Shown here piece after piece: positions 43,996-53,455 of a stretch of DNA of 64,000 nt. A program made the position numbers and the translations under genes. How positions within the stretch are numbered: position 1 is the first letter of the stretch; each line of letters begins with the position of its first letter. The notes beneath the pieces were generated by a model, which did no database searches, was not told where the DNA came from, and saw only the letters and a program-made list of their open reading frames with translations. This DNA comes from an uncultured Coriobacteriaceae bacterium. GTDB lineage: Bacteria; Actinomycetota; Coriobacteriia; Coriobacteriales; Atopobiaceae. The stretch is from assembly GCA_948439405.1 (NCBI GenBank), contig CAOJNB010000001.1, positions 62,001 through 126,000 of the forward strand, written 5' to 3'.

Positions 43996-46356
43996 ATGAG
44001 GACGCTCATGCGCCTGCTCGCGGGACTCGCCCGCATGCTCGCCGGCCTCGTGTCCGGCGCGATCGCCGCCGCGGCGCGCCTCGCCGCAGGGCGCCTGGGA
44101 GGGCGCGCGGCCCCCGAGCCCGAGGCCGAGCCGCGCGGCTCCGACGGACCCTCCTGCGGGGAGGCGGGGCCGGCCTCGGACGAGGTCCGCGCCGAGGCCG
44201 CGGACGAGGGGGAGCGAGCCGGGCTCGGCCCGGAGGACGTCGAGACCACCCCCGACGGCCGCTCCGTGCTCGACTTCGACAAGTTCGAGCGGGCTCTGCG
44301 CGCGGCGGCCGACCCCGCCGCCGAGCTCCGCCTGTTCGTCGACGACGTGCGGCGCCGCGAGGAGTCGGGCGTCGACGTCCTCGGCCAGGACCGCCTGCGC
44401 CCGGGCGACCTCGAGCTCTTCGCGGCGCGCGCCCTCGAGGAGTCGGGAGCGCTGGGACCCGGGGCGCTGCCGGCCGTCAGGGTGATCCGCCCCCTCAGGA
44501 GCAGGACCTTCTACGTCCGCGTGGAGCAGCCGCGCGTCACCCGCCGGCAGCGAACGAACGTCCTGAGGCTGGAGAACGCGCTCAACAGGGTCTACTTCGC
44601 GTCGCAGTACTTCGAGGACCTCTCCGAGGTCTCGACCGCCGACGCCTACCTGCTCAACCAGCGCCTCGAGGAGGTCTTCTGCTCCCAGGTCCCCCAGATG
44701 CTGCGCGGGGTGGAGACGGGCGGCGCCGGCGAGTGGGACGCCCGCCTCATGCTCGGCGTCGGCGTCGAGGCCTTCCAGCTCCCCCACCGCCTCACCTGCT
44801 CCTACCGCATGAACCTGCGGGAGCGCGTCGTCGCGGTCCGCGTCGACCTGCCCGAGCCCGACCAGTTCGCCTCCTCGTGCTACCTGCCCCACCTCGGCAG
44901 GGTGGTCCCCACCACGCGCGAGATGCGCGAGCGGGCGGCGTCGGACTACGCGATGCGCCTGGGGATCCTCCTGGCGGCCTTCGCGTTCGCCTGCTCGACC
45001 TCGGTCAACGAGGTCTACGTGCGCGGCGACGCCGACGACGGCAGGCACCACCGCTGCCTCTACTCGGTGTGCTTCGACCGCACGCGCTTCTCCGCCGTCG
45101 ACCTGTCGCGCCTCGACTCCCTCCCCTGGCACTACCGCTGCTTCGGCGCGCGCATGCGCCTGGACGACGGCGTCCTGCGCCCCGTCGAGGCGACCTTCTC
45201 CCTCGAGGAGGAGCGCTTCTGCCCGAGCTCGCGCTTCGACAGCCTCGAGACCTCGCACCGCATGATCGCGGGCGGCGCGCGCGACGTCCTCGGCACCTGG
45301 CGCGCGTCCGACTTCGGAATCAACGAGGAGGCCCGGCGCGCGGGGCTCGCCGAGGCGATCGCGCGCGAGCTGGGCGACGACGTCGAGGACGGCGTCCGCG
45401 CGATCCTGGCGGGGGCGGGCGACGACCCCGCCCCCGACGTCCGCGACGCCGTCGAGCGCACGGTCCGCAAGCTCATCGAGGGCACCCTGCCCGCCGGCGA
45501 CCCCTACGCCTTCGCGGAGGAGTTCGTGGACGGCGGGGAGCTGGGGACCGGCGTCGAGCGGGCCGCCGAGCTGCTGGCCGGGGGCGACGCTGCGGCCGCC
45601 GCGCGCCTGCTCGACCGCGTGATCGCCGAGGCCGACGCCTCCGGCGCCTACCGGGACGACGAGCGGCGCGTGTGGCGGTGCTTCCGCAGCTACGCCGAGC
45701 GGACGCTCTACAACCTCGAGCACGGCACGGAGCGCGAGGTGCTGCTCGCCCCCGACGCCTACCAGGCCGCGCACCTCGTCGCGGGCGCCGCGCGCCTCGG
45801 GATGGGCCAGACGGAGCGCGCCCTCTCCCACGCCCGACGTGCGCTCGAGCTGGGGCCCTACGACACCCGCCCTCGCCTGCTGGCGGCCCGCTGCCTCGAG
45901 GAGCTCGACGACTTCGCCGGCGCGGCCGCCGAGCTCGAGGCGATGCTGGACCGCGCCTACGAGCCGCAGGGGGCGGGCGTCGGCTACTACCGCATGGCCT
46001 ACATGCAGCTGCGCCTCGACCGACCCGACCTCGCCGAGGCCTGCTACCGCAAGTCCCTCGAGTTCCCCTCCGTCGCCCGGCCCGTCGCCGGCCTCGAGCT
46101 CGCGGCTCTGATGGGCGAGCGCGGCGGGGCGCGGGCGATGGGGCCCGACGAGGTTGACGACGCGCTGCGCGCGGGCGGCGTGGGGCTCGTCGACGTGGAG
46201 GGCATCTGCCGGCGCGCCTACGAGTGCGGCCGGGCCGCGATGGACGCGGAGCTGTTCCCGGTCGCGCGCAGCCTCGCCAACGTCCTCGCGACCTTCACGG
46301 GCGACGACGCCGTCTACGACCTCGTCCGCTCGATAGAGGACGGGCCCGACCGCTAG
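43996..46356 (+). CDS. Large TPR protein of unknown function
   Basis: A 786-residue protein I do not recognise. The first 32 residues are hydrophobic/basic and could be a membrane anchor. A central part (about 120-560) has no motif I can name. The C-terminal part (about 610-740) holds TPR repeats with patterns such as ALSHARRALELGP, LRLDRPDLAEACYRKSLE and FAGAAAELEAMLD. TPRs bind other proteins. The ATG at 43996 follows GGGGAGG. The stop codon sits in the loop of a terminator hairpin. Confidence 0.72.
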   Translation: MRTLMRLLAGLARMLAGLVSGAIAAAARLAAGRLGGRAAPEPEAEPRGSDGPSCGEAGPASDEVRAEAADEGERAGLGPEDVETTPDGRSVLDFDKFERALRAAADPAAELRLFVDDVRRREESGVDVLGQDRLRPGDLELFAARALEESGALGPGALPAVRVIRPLRSRTFYVRVEQPRVTRRQRTNVLRLENALNRVYFASQYFEDLSEVSTADAYLLNQRLEEVFCSQVPQMLRGVETGGAGEWDARLMLGVGVEAFQLPHRLTCSYRMNLRERVVAVRVDLPEPDQFASSCYLPHLGRVVPTTREMRERAASDYAMRLGILLAAFAFACSTSVNEVYVRGDADDGRHHRCLYSVCFDRTRFSAVDLSRLDSLPWHYRCFGARMRLDDGVLRPVEATFSLEEERFCPSSRFDSLETSHRMIAGGARDVLGTWRASDFGINEEARRAGLAEAIARELGDDVEDGVRAILAGAGDDPAPDVRDAVERTVRKLIEGTLPAGDPYAFAEEFVDGGELGTGVERAAELLAGGDAAAAARLLDRVIAEADASGAYRDDERRVWRCFRSYAERTLYNLEHGTEREVLLAPDAYQAAHLVAGAARLGMGQTERALSHARRALELGPYDTRPRLLAARCLEELDDFAGAAAELEAMLDRAYEPQGAGVGYYRMAYMQLRLDRPDLAEACYRKSLEFPSVARPVAGLELAALMGERGGARAMGPDEVDDALRAGGVGLVDVEGICRRAYECGRAAMDAELFPVARSLANVLATFTGDDAVYDLVRSIEDGPDR

Positions 46357-46371
46357 GCGGCCGGGCCCGTC
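46339..46371. terminator. Hairpin terminator overlapping the TPR stop codon
   Basis: GACGGGCCCG and CCGC pair with GCGG and CGGGCCCGTC with a single A/C mismatch; the loop is the TAG stop. It lies between the convergent TPR and dipeptidase genes. Confidence 0.65.
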
Positions 46372-46399
46372 GCGGGTCCCGTCCCTTTTCGGGCGGCGA

Positions 46400-47806
46400 T
46401 CAGAACTCCAGGCGCATCAGGCGGGCGATGCCCAGGATGTAGGCCTTCATGGCGCGGCGGAGCGCCTCCTCCATGATGCCCTCGTTGGGGCTGTGCTCGC
46501 TGTTCACCCAGTCCGGCTTCTTGAGGCCCTGGCGGCCCGGGCCGAACCCGACGCCGTGCGCGAAGCGGCGGGCGTAGGTGGCCCCGCCCATCGTGAACGG
46601 CTTGCCGTCGAGGCCCGTCACGTCGTTGTAGGCGGAGACGAGCGCCTGGACGGGCGCGGACTGCGGGTCGATCACGAACGGCGCCATGGTCGAGCCGAGC
46701 TCGAAGGTCGCCTGGCAGCCGGCGGCGAGCCGGGAGAGGGCGGCCGAGATCTCCTCGGCGTCGGTCGTGGTCGGGAAGCGGCAGTCGACCGACTGCACGA
46801 GGCGGTCGCCGTCCTGGCGCAGGGTGCCGCCGACGATCGTGAGCGGCCCGAGCTCCTCGTCAGAGCAGGAGATGCCGGCTCCGGAGCCGTCGGTCGCCGA
46901 CAGCAGCGCGCGCTCCATCTCGAGGAAGGGGCGCTCGCCCTCGGAGCACAGGTCGTGGTCGAGCAGGTAGGAGACGAGCGTCGCGATCGCGCTCTCGCCC
47001 ACCTCCGGCTTGGAGGCGTGCGCGCTCCTGCCGCTCGCGGAGACCTCGCAGCACCCGTCGCCGAGGTCACGCACGGAGATGCCGTGGGCCTCGGGCAGGG
47101 AGGAGGCGTCCGCCTGGACGACGGCGCGGGCGGCGTCGGGCACGGCGTTGCTCACCGCGCCGCCCTCGAGCGAGCGGAGCTTCGAGCCCACGGCGCCCGC
47201 GGCGGACGTGATCTCGCCGAAGAAGGTGCCCTTCTCGCCGTAGACGAGCGGGAAGCAGGCGTCGGGGGTGAACAGGAAGTCGGGCTCGGGCTGGCGGGCG
47301 AGGTAGTAGTCGACGTCGCCCATGCCCGTCTCCTCGTTGGCGCCGAGGATGCAGCGCAGGGTGTAGGGCAGCCGCTCGCCGCGGTCGCGGAAGAAGCGGA
47401 ACGCGTACATCGCCGTCATCGTGGGGCCCTTGTCGTCCTCGACGCCGCGCGCGACCAGGCAGCCGTCCTCGCGCACGAGCTTGAACGGCTCGTTGCGCCA
47501 GCCGGTGCCCACCGGGACGACGTCGACGTGGCCGATCGTGGCGATCTGCTTGTCGGACTCGCCCGGGAGGTCCGCGTAGCCGACGTAGCCCTCCATGTTG
47601 TGCGGCTCGAGGCCGATGCGCCCGGCGATGTCGAGCGCGCACTCCAGCGCGCGGGCCGGTCCCTCGCCCCACGGGGCGCCCTCACGGGCCGTGTCGGGGT
47701 CGGCCGTCGAGTCGATCGCCACGAGGCGCTCGACGTCGGCGATGAACTCCTCCCACACCTCGTCGACGTAGGCGTCGATCTCCTGCCTGAGCTGCTCGTC
47801 TGCCAT
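46400..47806 (-). CDS. M20-family dipeptidase, PepV/Sapep-like
   Basis: A 468-residue zinc dipeptidase. GHVDVVPVG (about residues 90-98), VEDDKGPT (about 118-125) and NEETGMGD (about 151-158) supply metal ligands and the catalytic Glu; a final His is in NSEHSPNEG. PepV-like enzymes cleave dipeptides in peptide use. The ATG at 47806 (AGGGGTGG upstream) is preferred to the GTG three codons earlier. The gene is monocistronic. Confidence 0.93.
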   Translation of the reverse strand: MADEQLRQEIDAYVDEVWEEFIADVERLVAIDSTADPDTAREGAPWGEGPARALECALDIAGRIGLEPHNMEGYVGYADLPGESDKQIATIGHVDVVPVGTGWRNEPFKLVREDGCLVARGVEDDKGPTMTAMYAFRFFRDRGERLPYTLRCILGANEETGMGDVDYYLARQPEPDFLFTPDACFPLVYGEKGTFFGEITSAAGAVGSKLRSLEGGAVSNAVPDAARAVVQADASSLPEAHGISVRDLGDGCCEVSASGRSAHASKPEVGESAIATLVSYLLDHDLCSEGERPFLEMERALLSATDGSGAGISCSDEELGPLTIVGGTLRQDGDRLVQSVDCRFPTTTDAEEISAALSRLAAGCQATFELGSTMAPFVIDPQSAPVQALVSAYNDVTGLDGKPFTMGGATYARRFAHGVGFGPGRQGLKKPDWVNSEHSPNEGIMEEALRRAMKAYILGIARLMRLEF

Positions 47807-47870
47807 TGTCTCCACCCCTTCTGAGATACGGAGATACTCTGCAAAATCGCGCCCCTGAGTGTAGCGCTTC

Positions 47871-47876
47871 TATACT
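47871..47876 (+). promoter_or_regulatory. Putative -10 box for the sulfatase gene
   Basis: TATACT lies in an AT-rich spot, within an imperfect repeat TGAGTGTAG/CTATACTCA. No good -35 is visible; the leader to the ATG at 47945 would be about 60 bases. Confidence 0.4.
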
Positions 47877-47944
47877 CACGGTTCTGAAGGTCGGTCCGCC
47901 GTCCGTGCGGGCCATCCCGTCGGACGAGGGGAGCGTCCTCGAAC

Positions 47945-50140
47945 ATGAGCCTTACCATCGGCACCGTCGCCATCCTCGTGACCGGTCTGCTCGCCCTGGC
48001 CTACCTCGCCCTGCTCCTCCTCCACGAGCTCGGGCGCGTCGATCTGCGCCGCGCGGCGGCGCTGCACGTCGTCGAGGAGCCGGGGCTCGCCCGCCGCGGC
48101 AGGGTCGCCCGCCTCGCGGCGCTGTGCGTCGTCGTCGGCGCGAGCGCGCTGCTCGCCCCGCTCGGCCTCATCAAGGACGAGCCCATCTCCTACCTCGTCT
48201 TCCTGGTGCTCATATGCCTGCTCGCGCGCTCGGGCCGCGTGCGCTCCGCGCTGCGCGAGAGGATCGCGCGGGCGCCGCTGCCCCTCGCCCAGGCTGTCGT
48301 GGTCGCGCTGACCGTCGTGCTCTCGCTGCTCGCGCTCGAGGTCACGGGCAACGAGCGCATCTACATGCTGGTGACGCGCCCGCTCTCCCTCGCGATCGAG
48401 GTGCTCGTCATCGCCCTCGTCGTGCTGGGGCTGTGGCTGCTGCTCCAGCGCCGCGGCTTCGCCCTCGTCGCCGCCTGCGCGCTCTTCTACCTGGTCGGCG
48501 TCGCGGAGTACTTCGTCGCCTCGTTCAAGGAGATGCCCATCCTGCCCTCCGACCTGCTCGCGCTGAGCACGGCGGCGGCGGTGAGCTCGAACTACGTCTA
48601 CGTGATCTCGGGCGGGGTCCTGCTGGGGCTCGCCTGCGTCGTGTGCGTCTGGTGGCTCACCTCGTGCGTCTCCTGGGGCAACGGGGGCAGGCTCTGGCTC
48701 ATCCCGCTCAACGTCGTGCTCTCCGCCGCGTGCGCCGCCGCCATGGCGGCGGGCTTCCTGAACGTCGACTTCGTCGACGACCTCGGCATCACCGTCAAGG
48801 CCTGGCAGCCGCTCGAGGACTACCAGGCGAACGGGTTCCTGACCTCCTTCCTCACCAACGCCCAGGGGATCATGACCTCCGAGCCCGACGACTACACCGC
48901 CGCCGCGGCCGAGCAGCTCGTCGCCTCCTACGCGACCGAGTACGACCAGACGACGGGCTCCAGCGCGCGGCGCGCCGAGGCCGCCTCCCAGTTCGACGAG
49001 CGGCACCCCAACGTCATCGTCGTGATGAACGAGACCTTCTCCGACCTCTCGGACTTCGACGGCCTGGGCGTGGGCTACGAGGGGCCGCAGAACTTCAAGT
49101 CCGCCGACGCGCTCATGCGCGGCACCCTGTACGTGTCCGCCTATGGCGGCGGGACCTGCAACTCCGAGTTCGAGCTGCTGACCGGCCTGTCGATGAACTA
49201 CTTCGGGCAGGGCGTCTACCCCTACACCATGTACAACATGGAGGGCGTCGAGAACCTCGCCAGCCACTTCTCCGGCCTCGGGTACGACACGACGGCCATC
49301 CACCCCAACCTGGCGACCAACTGGAGCCGCGACATCGTCTACGACGCCATGGGCTTCGACGAGTTCCTGACGCTCGACGACTTCGACGGCGCCGAGCGCC
49401 TGCGCACCTTCGTGACCGACGCGGCGTGCTACGACACGGCCCTCGACGTCATCGACTCCTCCGACGACCCGCAGTTCGTCTTCCTCGTGACCATGCAGAA
49501 CCACTCGGGCTACAAGACCGGCGACCTCGACCCCGAGACCATGACCGACTACGAGCCCGAGTACCTGAGCCAGAGCCGCACCGACGAGCTCAACGAGTAC
49601 CTCACGCTGATCCAGGAGTCCGACGACGACCTCGGCGAGCTTCTCGCCGAGCTCGAGGAGTCCGACGAGCCCACCGTGGTGCTGTTCTTCGGCGACCACC
49701 AGCCCTACCTGACCGGCCGCGTCAACAACGCCCTCTTCGAGGGCGAGGACGACCTCACCCACACGATGCGCCTGTGGCAGACGGACTACCTGATCTGGGC
49801 CAACTACGACGTCGCCGGCGCCGACCAGCTCGACTCCGGCCAGGACCTCTCCACGAACTACCTCGGCGCCGTCCTCTGCGACGCGATCGGGGCCCCGCTG
49901 ACGAACTACATGAAGACGAACATGACCATGCACGAGTACCTCCAGGCGATCAACGTGATCGGCTACGAGGGCGCCGACGGGCAGTTCTACTGGGGCGAGG
50001 AGGGCGACACCTACGCGAGCCGCTACCACGACCTCGAGCGCATCCAGTACCGCTTCTTCTTCGACTTCGACCGTCCCGGCGGGCTCTGGATCGTCTCCCG
50101 CGAGCCCGGCGTCACGGACCCGGAGGGAGAACTCGGCTGA
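47945..50140 (+). CDS. LTA-synthase-like sulfatase/phosphoglycerol transferase
   Basis: A 731-residue membrane enzyme. About seven hydrophobic segments occupy residues 1-285; the rest is an outer alkaline-phosphatase-type domain. NVIVVMNETFSDL (about residues 356-368) holds the first metal Glu, and the catalytic Thr is likely in GGGTCNSEFE (about 400-409). FFGDHQPY (about 581-588) supplies further metal ligands. It may polymerise or transfer glycerol phosphate in lipoteichoic-acid-like polymers or modify another surface glycan. It stands alone upstream of tRNA-Phe. Confidence 0.9.
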   Translation: MSLTIGTVAILVTGLLALAYLALLLLHELGRVDLRRAAALHVVEEPGLARRGRVARLAALCVVVGASALLAPLGLIKDEPISYLVFLVLICLLARSGRVRSALRERIARAPLPLAQAVVVALTVVLSLLALEVTGNERIYMLVTRPLSLAIEVLVIALVVLGLWLLLQRRGFALVAACALFYLVGVAEYFVASFKEMPILPSDLLALSTAAAVSSNYVYVISGGVLLGLACVVCVWWLTSCVSWGNGGRLWLIPLNVVLSAACAAAMAAGFLNVDFVDDLGITVKAWQPLEDYQANGFLTSFLTNAQGIMTSEPDDYTAAAAEQLVASYATEYDQTTGSSARRAEAASQFDERHPNVIVVMNETFSDLSDFDGLGVGYEGPQNFKSADALMRGTLYVSAYGGGTCNSEFELLTGLSMNYFGQGVYPYTMYNMEGVENLASHFSGLGYDTTAIHPNLATNWSRDIVYDAMGFDEFLTLDDFDGAERLRTFVTDAACYDTALDVIDSSDDPQFVFLVTMQNHSGYKTGDLDPETMTDYEPEYLSQSRTDELNEYLTLIQESDDDLGELLAELEESDEPTVVLFFGDHQPYLTGRVNNALFEGEDDLTHTMRLWQTDYLIWANYDVAGADQLDSGQDLSTNYLGAVLCDAIGAPLTNYMKTNMTMHEYLQAINVIGYEGADGQFYWGEEGDTYASRYHDLERIQYRFFFDFDRPGGLWIVSREPGVTDPEGELG

Positions 50141-50144
50141 GGGC

Positions 50145-50172
50145 TTGCGCCGCGTCGGGCTTTTGGTATAGT
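50145..50172 (+). promoter_or_regulatory. tRNA-Phe promoter
   Basis: TTGCGC (50145-50150) and TATAGT (50167-50172) are 16 bases apart. The mature tRNA starts 16 bases after the -10. Confidence 0.75.
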
Positions 50173-50188
50173 TCTTACTCGCACGCCC

Positions 50189-50264
50189 GGTTGGGTAGCT
50201 CAGTTGGTAGAGCAGGGGACTGAAAATCCCCGTGTCGGGGGTTCGATTCCCTCCCCAACCACCA
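50189..50264 (+). tRNA. tRNA-Phe (anticodon GAA)
   Basis: A complete 76-base cloverleaf: acceptor GGTTGGG/CCCAACC, anticodon stem GGGGA/TCCCC around CTGAAAA, T-arm GTTCGATT. CCA is encoded. A promoter precedes and a hairpin terminator follows. Confidence 0.97.
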
Positions 50265-50273
50265 CGACCGATC

Positions 50274-50305
50274 GCAGGCCGGACGCCGGAAGGCGCCCGG
50301 CCTGC
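50274..50305 (+). terminator. tRNA-Phe terminator hairpin
   Basis: GCAGGCCGG pairs with CCGGCCTGC, and an inner CGCC/GGCG stem closes on a GGAA tetraloop. TTGCGTAT follows. It also lies just past the end of the Tad operon on the other strand. Confidence 0.7.
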
Positions 50306-50320
50306 TTGCGTATCCGGGCG

Positions 50321-50620
50321 TCACGGACGCACGACGACCACCACGTGCGCCCCGCGCACCTCGACGACCTGGGGGGCCGCCTCCCGCGGACGGGAGGCGC
50401 CGTCGGCGGGCGCCTCCCTCCCCGGCGGCGCCGAGGCCCCCTCCGGGACCGCGGGCTCCGGCGCGGGGGCGGGCTCCCCCTCCTCCCCGAGCGTCGGCAG
50501 GCGCGGCGGGGCGGGCGTGCGCGTGAAGTCGTAGAGGCACGCGTAGCACACCTCCATGTCCGCGAACATCGTCGCGCCGCAGCGCGGGCACCGCTTCGTC
50601 CCCAACGTCTCTCCGCTCAT
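50321..50620 (-). CDS. Small zinc-ribbon protein, last gene of the Tad operon
   Basis: A 99-residue protein with a zinc ribbon at residues 11-28 (CPRCGATMFADMEVCYAC). The middle is Pro/Ala/Glu-rich and low in complexity; a short hydrophobic VVVVV stretch ends it. The gene overlaps the DUF192 stop by four bases. Its function is not known; it may be a truncated relative of zinc-ribbon/FHA proteins. Confidence 0.7.
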   Translation of the reverse strand: MSGETLGTKRCPRCGATMFADMEVCYACLYDFTRTPAPPRLPTLGEEGEPAPAPEPAVPEGASAPPGREAPADGASRPREAAPQVVEVRGAHVVVVVRP

Positions 50621-50949
50621 GGGTCCTCCCTCGTCTCGACCACCTGTCCGACCTCGGGCCAGGGAAGCGCGCTCGCGGGGCGCTCGACGACGCGGACCGC
50701 GCCGGGCGAGCGGGCCGACCCGCCGGGGGGAAGGCCCCTGACCGAGGCCAGGACCCTGCCGCCGGCGTCCAGGAACGCGACGTCGATGGCGTAGCGCATC
50801 CCGTGCGTGTGGATGGCGCCGCAGCGCTCGATCACCACCGCTCCGGCGTCCGCCCCCGTGCCGAGCAGGCCCCGCAGGCGCTCGCGGAACCCGGCGAGGA
50901 CGCGCGCGCCCTCGATGCAGCCGGAACCGAACAGCAGGCGAGCCCTCAT
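50617..50949 (-). CDS. DUF192-family protein
   Basis: A 110-residue DUF192 protein. GAIHTHGMRYAIDVAFLD (about residues 44-61) is the family core. In other bacteria such proteins are secreted or follow secretion operons; their role is not known. It lies between a TadE gene and the zinc-ribbon gene inside the Tad operon, one base after the TadE stop. Confidence 0.88.
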   Translation of the reverse strand: MRARLLFGSGCIEGARVLAGFRERLRGLLGTGADAGAVVIERCGAIHTHGMRYAIDVAFLDAGGRVLASVRGLPPGGSARSPGAVRVVERPASALPWPEVGQVVETREDP

Positions 50950-50950
50950 C

Positions 50951-51430
50951 TCACACCACCACCCCGGGCCGGAAGCGGTCCACCGTGAGCTCCCTCACGT
51001 GCGTGAGCTCGACGGGCGGGGAGAACGAGGCCCCCGCGACCGAGAACCCCGACCCCCAGGGGCGGAAGGTGAGGGTGCACTCGTAGGTCGTGAGGGTCGG
51101 CGCGACGCTGAAGGTCGCCTCCCCTCCCCCGACCCTCCCGACGTCGCGCGCCGACACCTCGACCTCGCAGGTGCCCTCCCGCCCGAGCGCGTCGGCGATG
51201 CAGGACTCGACCGCGCCCTCGGCCGACTCGACCGTCTGCTCGCCCGCGGGCGACACCCCCTGGGTCACCACCGCGTCGTAGGCGATGCGGTCGAAGGCGA
51301 CGCAGGCCTCGACGAACAGCATCAGGTTCGCCATCACGAAGGCGAGGACGACCAGGACGGGGAGCATGATCGCGGCCTCCACGCTCATCTGCCCGGACTC
51401 GCGGCCCGCCCGCCGCGCGGCCCCGCTCAC
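50951..51430 (-). CDS. TadE-like pseudopilin
   Basis: A 159-residue TadE-type protein. After a basic start the sequence GQMSVEAAIMLPVLVVLA (about residues 13-30) gives a class III prepilin cleavage/hydrophobic segment. The rest is a small secreted domain with two cysteines. A GTG start at 51430 overlaps the previous stop (GTGA). It is likely a minor pilin of the Flp system. Confidence 0.82.
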   Translation of the reverse strand: MSGAARRAGRESGQMSVEAAIMLPVLVVLAFVMANLMLFVEACVAFDRIAYDAVVTQGVSPAGEQTVESAEGAVESCIADALGREGTCEVEVSARDVGRVGGGEATFSVAPTLTTYECTLTFRPWGSGFSVAGASFSPPVELTHVRELTVDRFRPGVVV

Positions 51431-53448
51431 GGCGCCTCCTCCCCGCCGAGCTCGACGGTGAGCGGCACGGAGAGGCCGGTCCCCGGGATCGGCAGCTCCG
51501 CCACGGTGAGCGTCCCCTCCGACGCGCCCGAGGAGAGCTGCGCCCCGAGCGCGCGGGCGAGGTCCTCGGGGGACCCCGAGGAGGGGAGCCCCTCCACGAG
51601 CTCGCGCACCGAGGCGACGCCGCCGAGGCCCGCCTGGTCGAGGACGTTCTGCGTGTTCGTGAGGACGGGCTTCCTGAGGCGCATGTCGGCAGGCTCGAGG
51701 CCGAGCCCGTCGACGACGTCGAGGAGCAGGCCCGAGAGCCACGAGGCGACGGGGCCCGACGCGCCCTCGCCGGACGGCTCGAGCGCGCCGGCCGCGAGCT
51801 CCTCGAGGTCCCCGTAGCCCGCACCGTACGACACCAGGAGGTCGCCCCACAGGCCGAGCACCGAGTCCGCGACGCCCGCGGCGAGGGAGTCCGAGCCCGC
51901 CACGCCGTCGAGGAAGCTCGAGAGGACGTCGCCCCCGTCCGTGTCCGAGTCCGGGGCGAGGACGGCGCCCGACACCGCCGCGCCGGCGGGCAGCTCCGCT
52001 CCCCCGACCCAGGGGCCGAGCGCCGCGGAGGGGACCTGCGTCCCGCCCGCGCGCCCGACGACGGCGACGCAGCCGTAGGCCCCGGGCGGGAGCAGGCGGG
52101 GACGCTCGGCGGCGAGCAGGTCCAGGGCCTCGCCGAAGCCCTCGGCCCCCTCCTCGCCCGCGTCGCGCATCGCCCCCTGGGCGCGCGCCAGCTCGCGCGA
52201 CGCCCGCTCGTAGTCCTCCGACGCCTCGACGACCCGGTCCCAGTAGTGCTCGAACCCGTTGTCGATGGAGGTGGAGGCGGCGGCCACGCGTCCCATGTCG
52301 ACGACGTCGAACTGGCAGACGCGGCAGCGTCGCACGCGGCCCACGTCGATCGCCTGCAGCGAGTCGACGCCCGAGGCGAGCCCGCTCGCGCCGGGACAGT
52401 CCGCGACAGCGTGGAGCACGCGACCTCCCTCCCCCTCGCTGCAGGGCCACACCCGCTCCGTGTAGAGCTCGCACGCCCTCGTCTCCTCCGTGTTGCGGGG
52501 AAGCTCCGGCAGCTCCAGGTCCACCGAGCCGTCCGCCTCCTGCCGGCACCAGCCCGCCCGCACCTCGTCGAGGGCGTGGCGGTAGTAGCGCGAGCGCGCG
52601 GCCGAGTCCACCCGCGCCTCGATGCCCGGACCCTCGGGCGCCTCCGCCTCCAGCCTCCTGGCGTAGTAGGCGCGCGCACGCTCGAGGGCCGCCCCGAATG
52701 ACCACTCCTCGGGCGAGGCGTAGTCCGGGTTCTCCGAGCCGGACAGCCCGGCGAGGGCGGCCGCGCGCTCCCGCATGCAGCGCGGTTCGTCGCCGCAGTC
52801 CGCGAGCCAGCCCTCCCTGAGCGCGGCGTCGGCGGCCTCCTGGGCCTCCTTCGCCTCGTCGGAGGCCTCCGCCATCTCGCGGGCCGCCTCCTCCATCCCC
52901 GCGTCGTCGAGCTCGCCGGCCATGTCGAACGAGGAGCCCGACTCGAGCGGGTAGGGGATCGCGCAGCCCGCGTACGACACGTCACCGCCCTCGTTGGCCT
53001 CGACGACGGCGTAGGAGTTCGCGACGACGAGCGCCGGCACCGCGAGCTCGAGGCGCTCGAGGCCCTCTGAGACGCTTGAGGCGAAGTCCCGCCGGGCGTC
53101 GAGCACCTCGAGGGCCGCGTCCACGATCCGGAGCCCCGCCGCGCCGAGGCCGGGGACGGCACAGGTGACGAGGCCCGTCCCCAGCGTCAGCACGCCGGCG
53201 AGCCCCATGCTCAGCACGCAGGCGTCGCACACCTGCGCGATCGTCGAGTAGGCCCCCACGACGTTCGACCCCGCGAGCGCCGCCGCGTCCGCGACCTCCT
53301 GGACGTCCGCGGAGCGCGACAGGACCCATCCCGCACCGACGGCGCTGAAGACGAGCGCGAGGCTCAGCAGCAGCGCGAGGGCGACGGAGACCGAGGTGTA
53401 GCCTCCCTCGTCGTCGCGGAACGTCGAGAACGGCCGCGTGCCGCGCAT
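51427..53448 (-). CDS. TadG-like large pseudopilin with Ada-type cysteine motif
   Basis: A 673-residue protein. A TadG-type hydrophobic N-terminus (about residues 15-50, GGYTSVSVALALLLSLALV) is followed by a long outer domain. The middle (about residues 345-395) has VLHAVADCP and, after a spacer of about 23 residues, RRCRVCQFD, resembling the His/Cys zinc site of Ada-type metal-binding domains. The ATG at 53448 follows AGGGGA. It lies between two TadE genes. No von Willebrand domain, common in TadG, is evident. Confidence 0.75.
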   Translation of the reverse strand: MRGTRPFSTFRDDEGGYTSVSVALALLLSLALVFSAVGAGWVLSRSADVQEVADAAALAGSNVVGAYSTIAQVCDACVLSMGLAGVLTLGTGLVTCAVPGLGAAGLRIVDAALEVLDARRDFASSVSEGLERLELAVPALVVANSYAVVEANEGGDVSYAGCAIPYPLESGSSFDMAGELDDAGMEEAAREMAEASDEAKEAQEAADAALREGWLADCGDEPRCMRERAAALAGLSGSENPDYASPEEWSFGAALERARAYYARRLEAEAPEGPGIEARVDSAARSRYYRHALDEVRAGWCRQEADGSVDLELPELPRNTEETRACELYTERVWPCSEGEGGRVLHAVADCPGASGLASGVDSLQAIDVGRVRRCRVCQFDVVDMGRVAAASTSIDNGFEHYWDRVVEASEDYERASRELARAQGAMRDAGEEGAEGFGEALDLLAAERPRLLPPGAYGCVAVVGRAGGTQVPSAALGPWVGGAELPAGAAVSGAVLAPDSDTDGGDVLSSFLDGVAGSDSLAAGVADSVLGLWGDLLVSYGAGYGDLEELAAGALEPSGEGASGPVASWLSGLLLDVVDGLGLEPADMRLRKPVLTNTQNVLDQAGLGGVASVRELVEGLPSSGSPEDLARALGAQLSSGASEGTLTVAELPIPGTGLSVPLTVELGGEEAP

Positions 53449-53455
53449 GTGTCCC

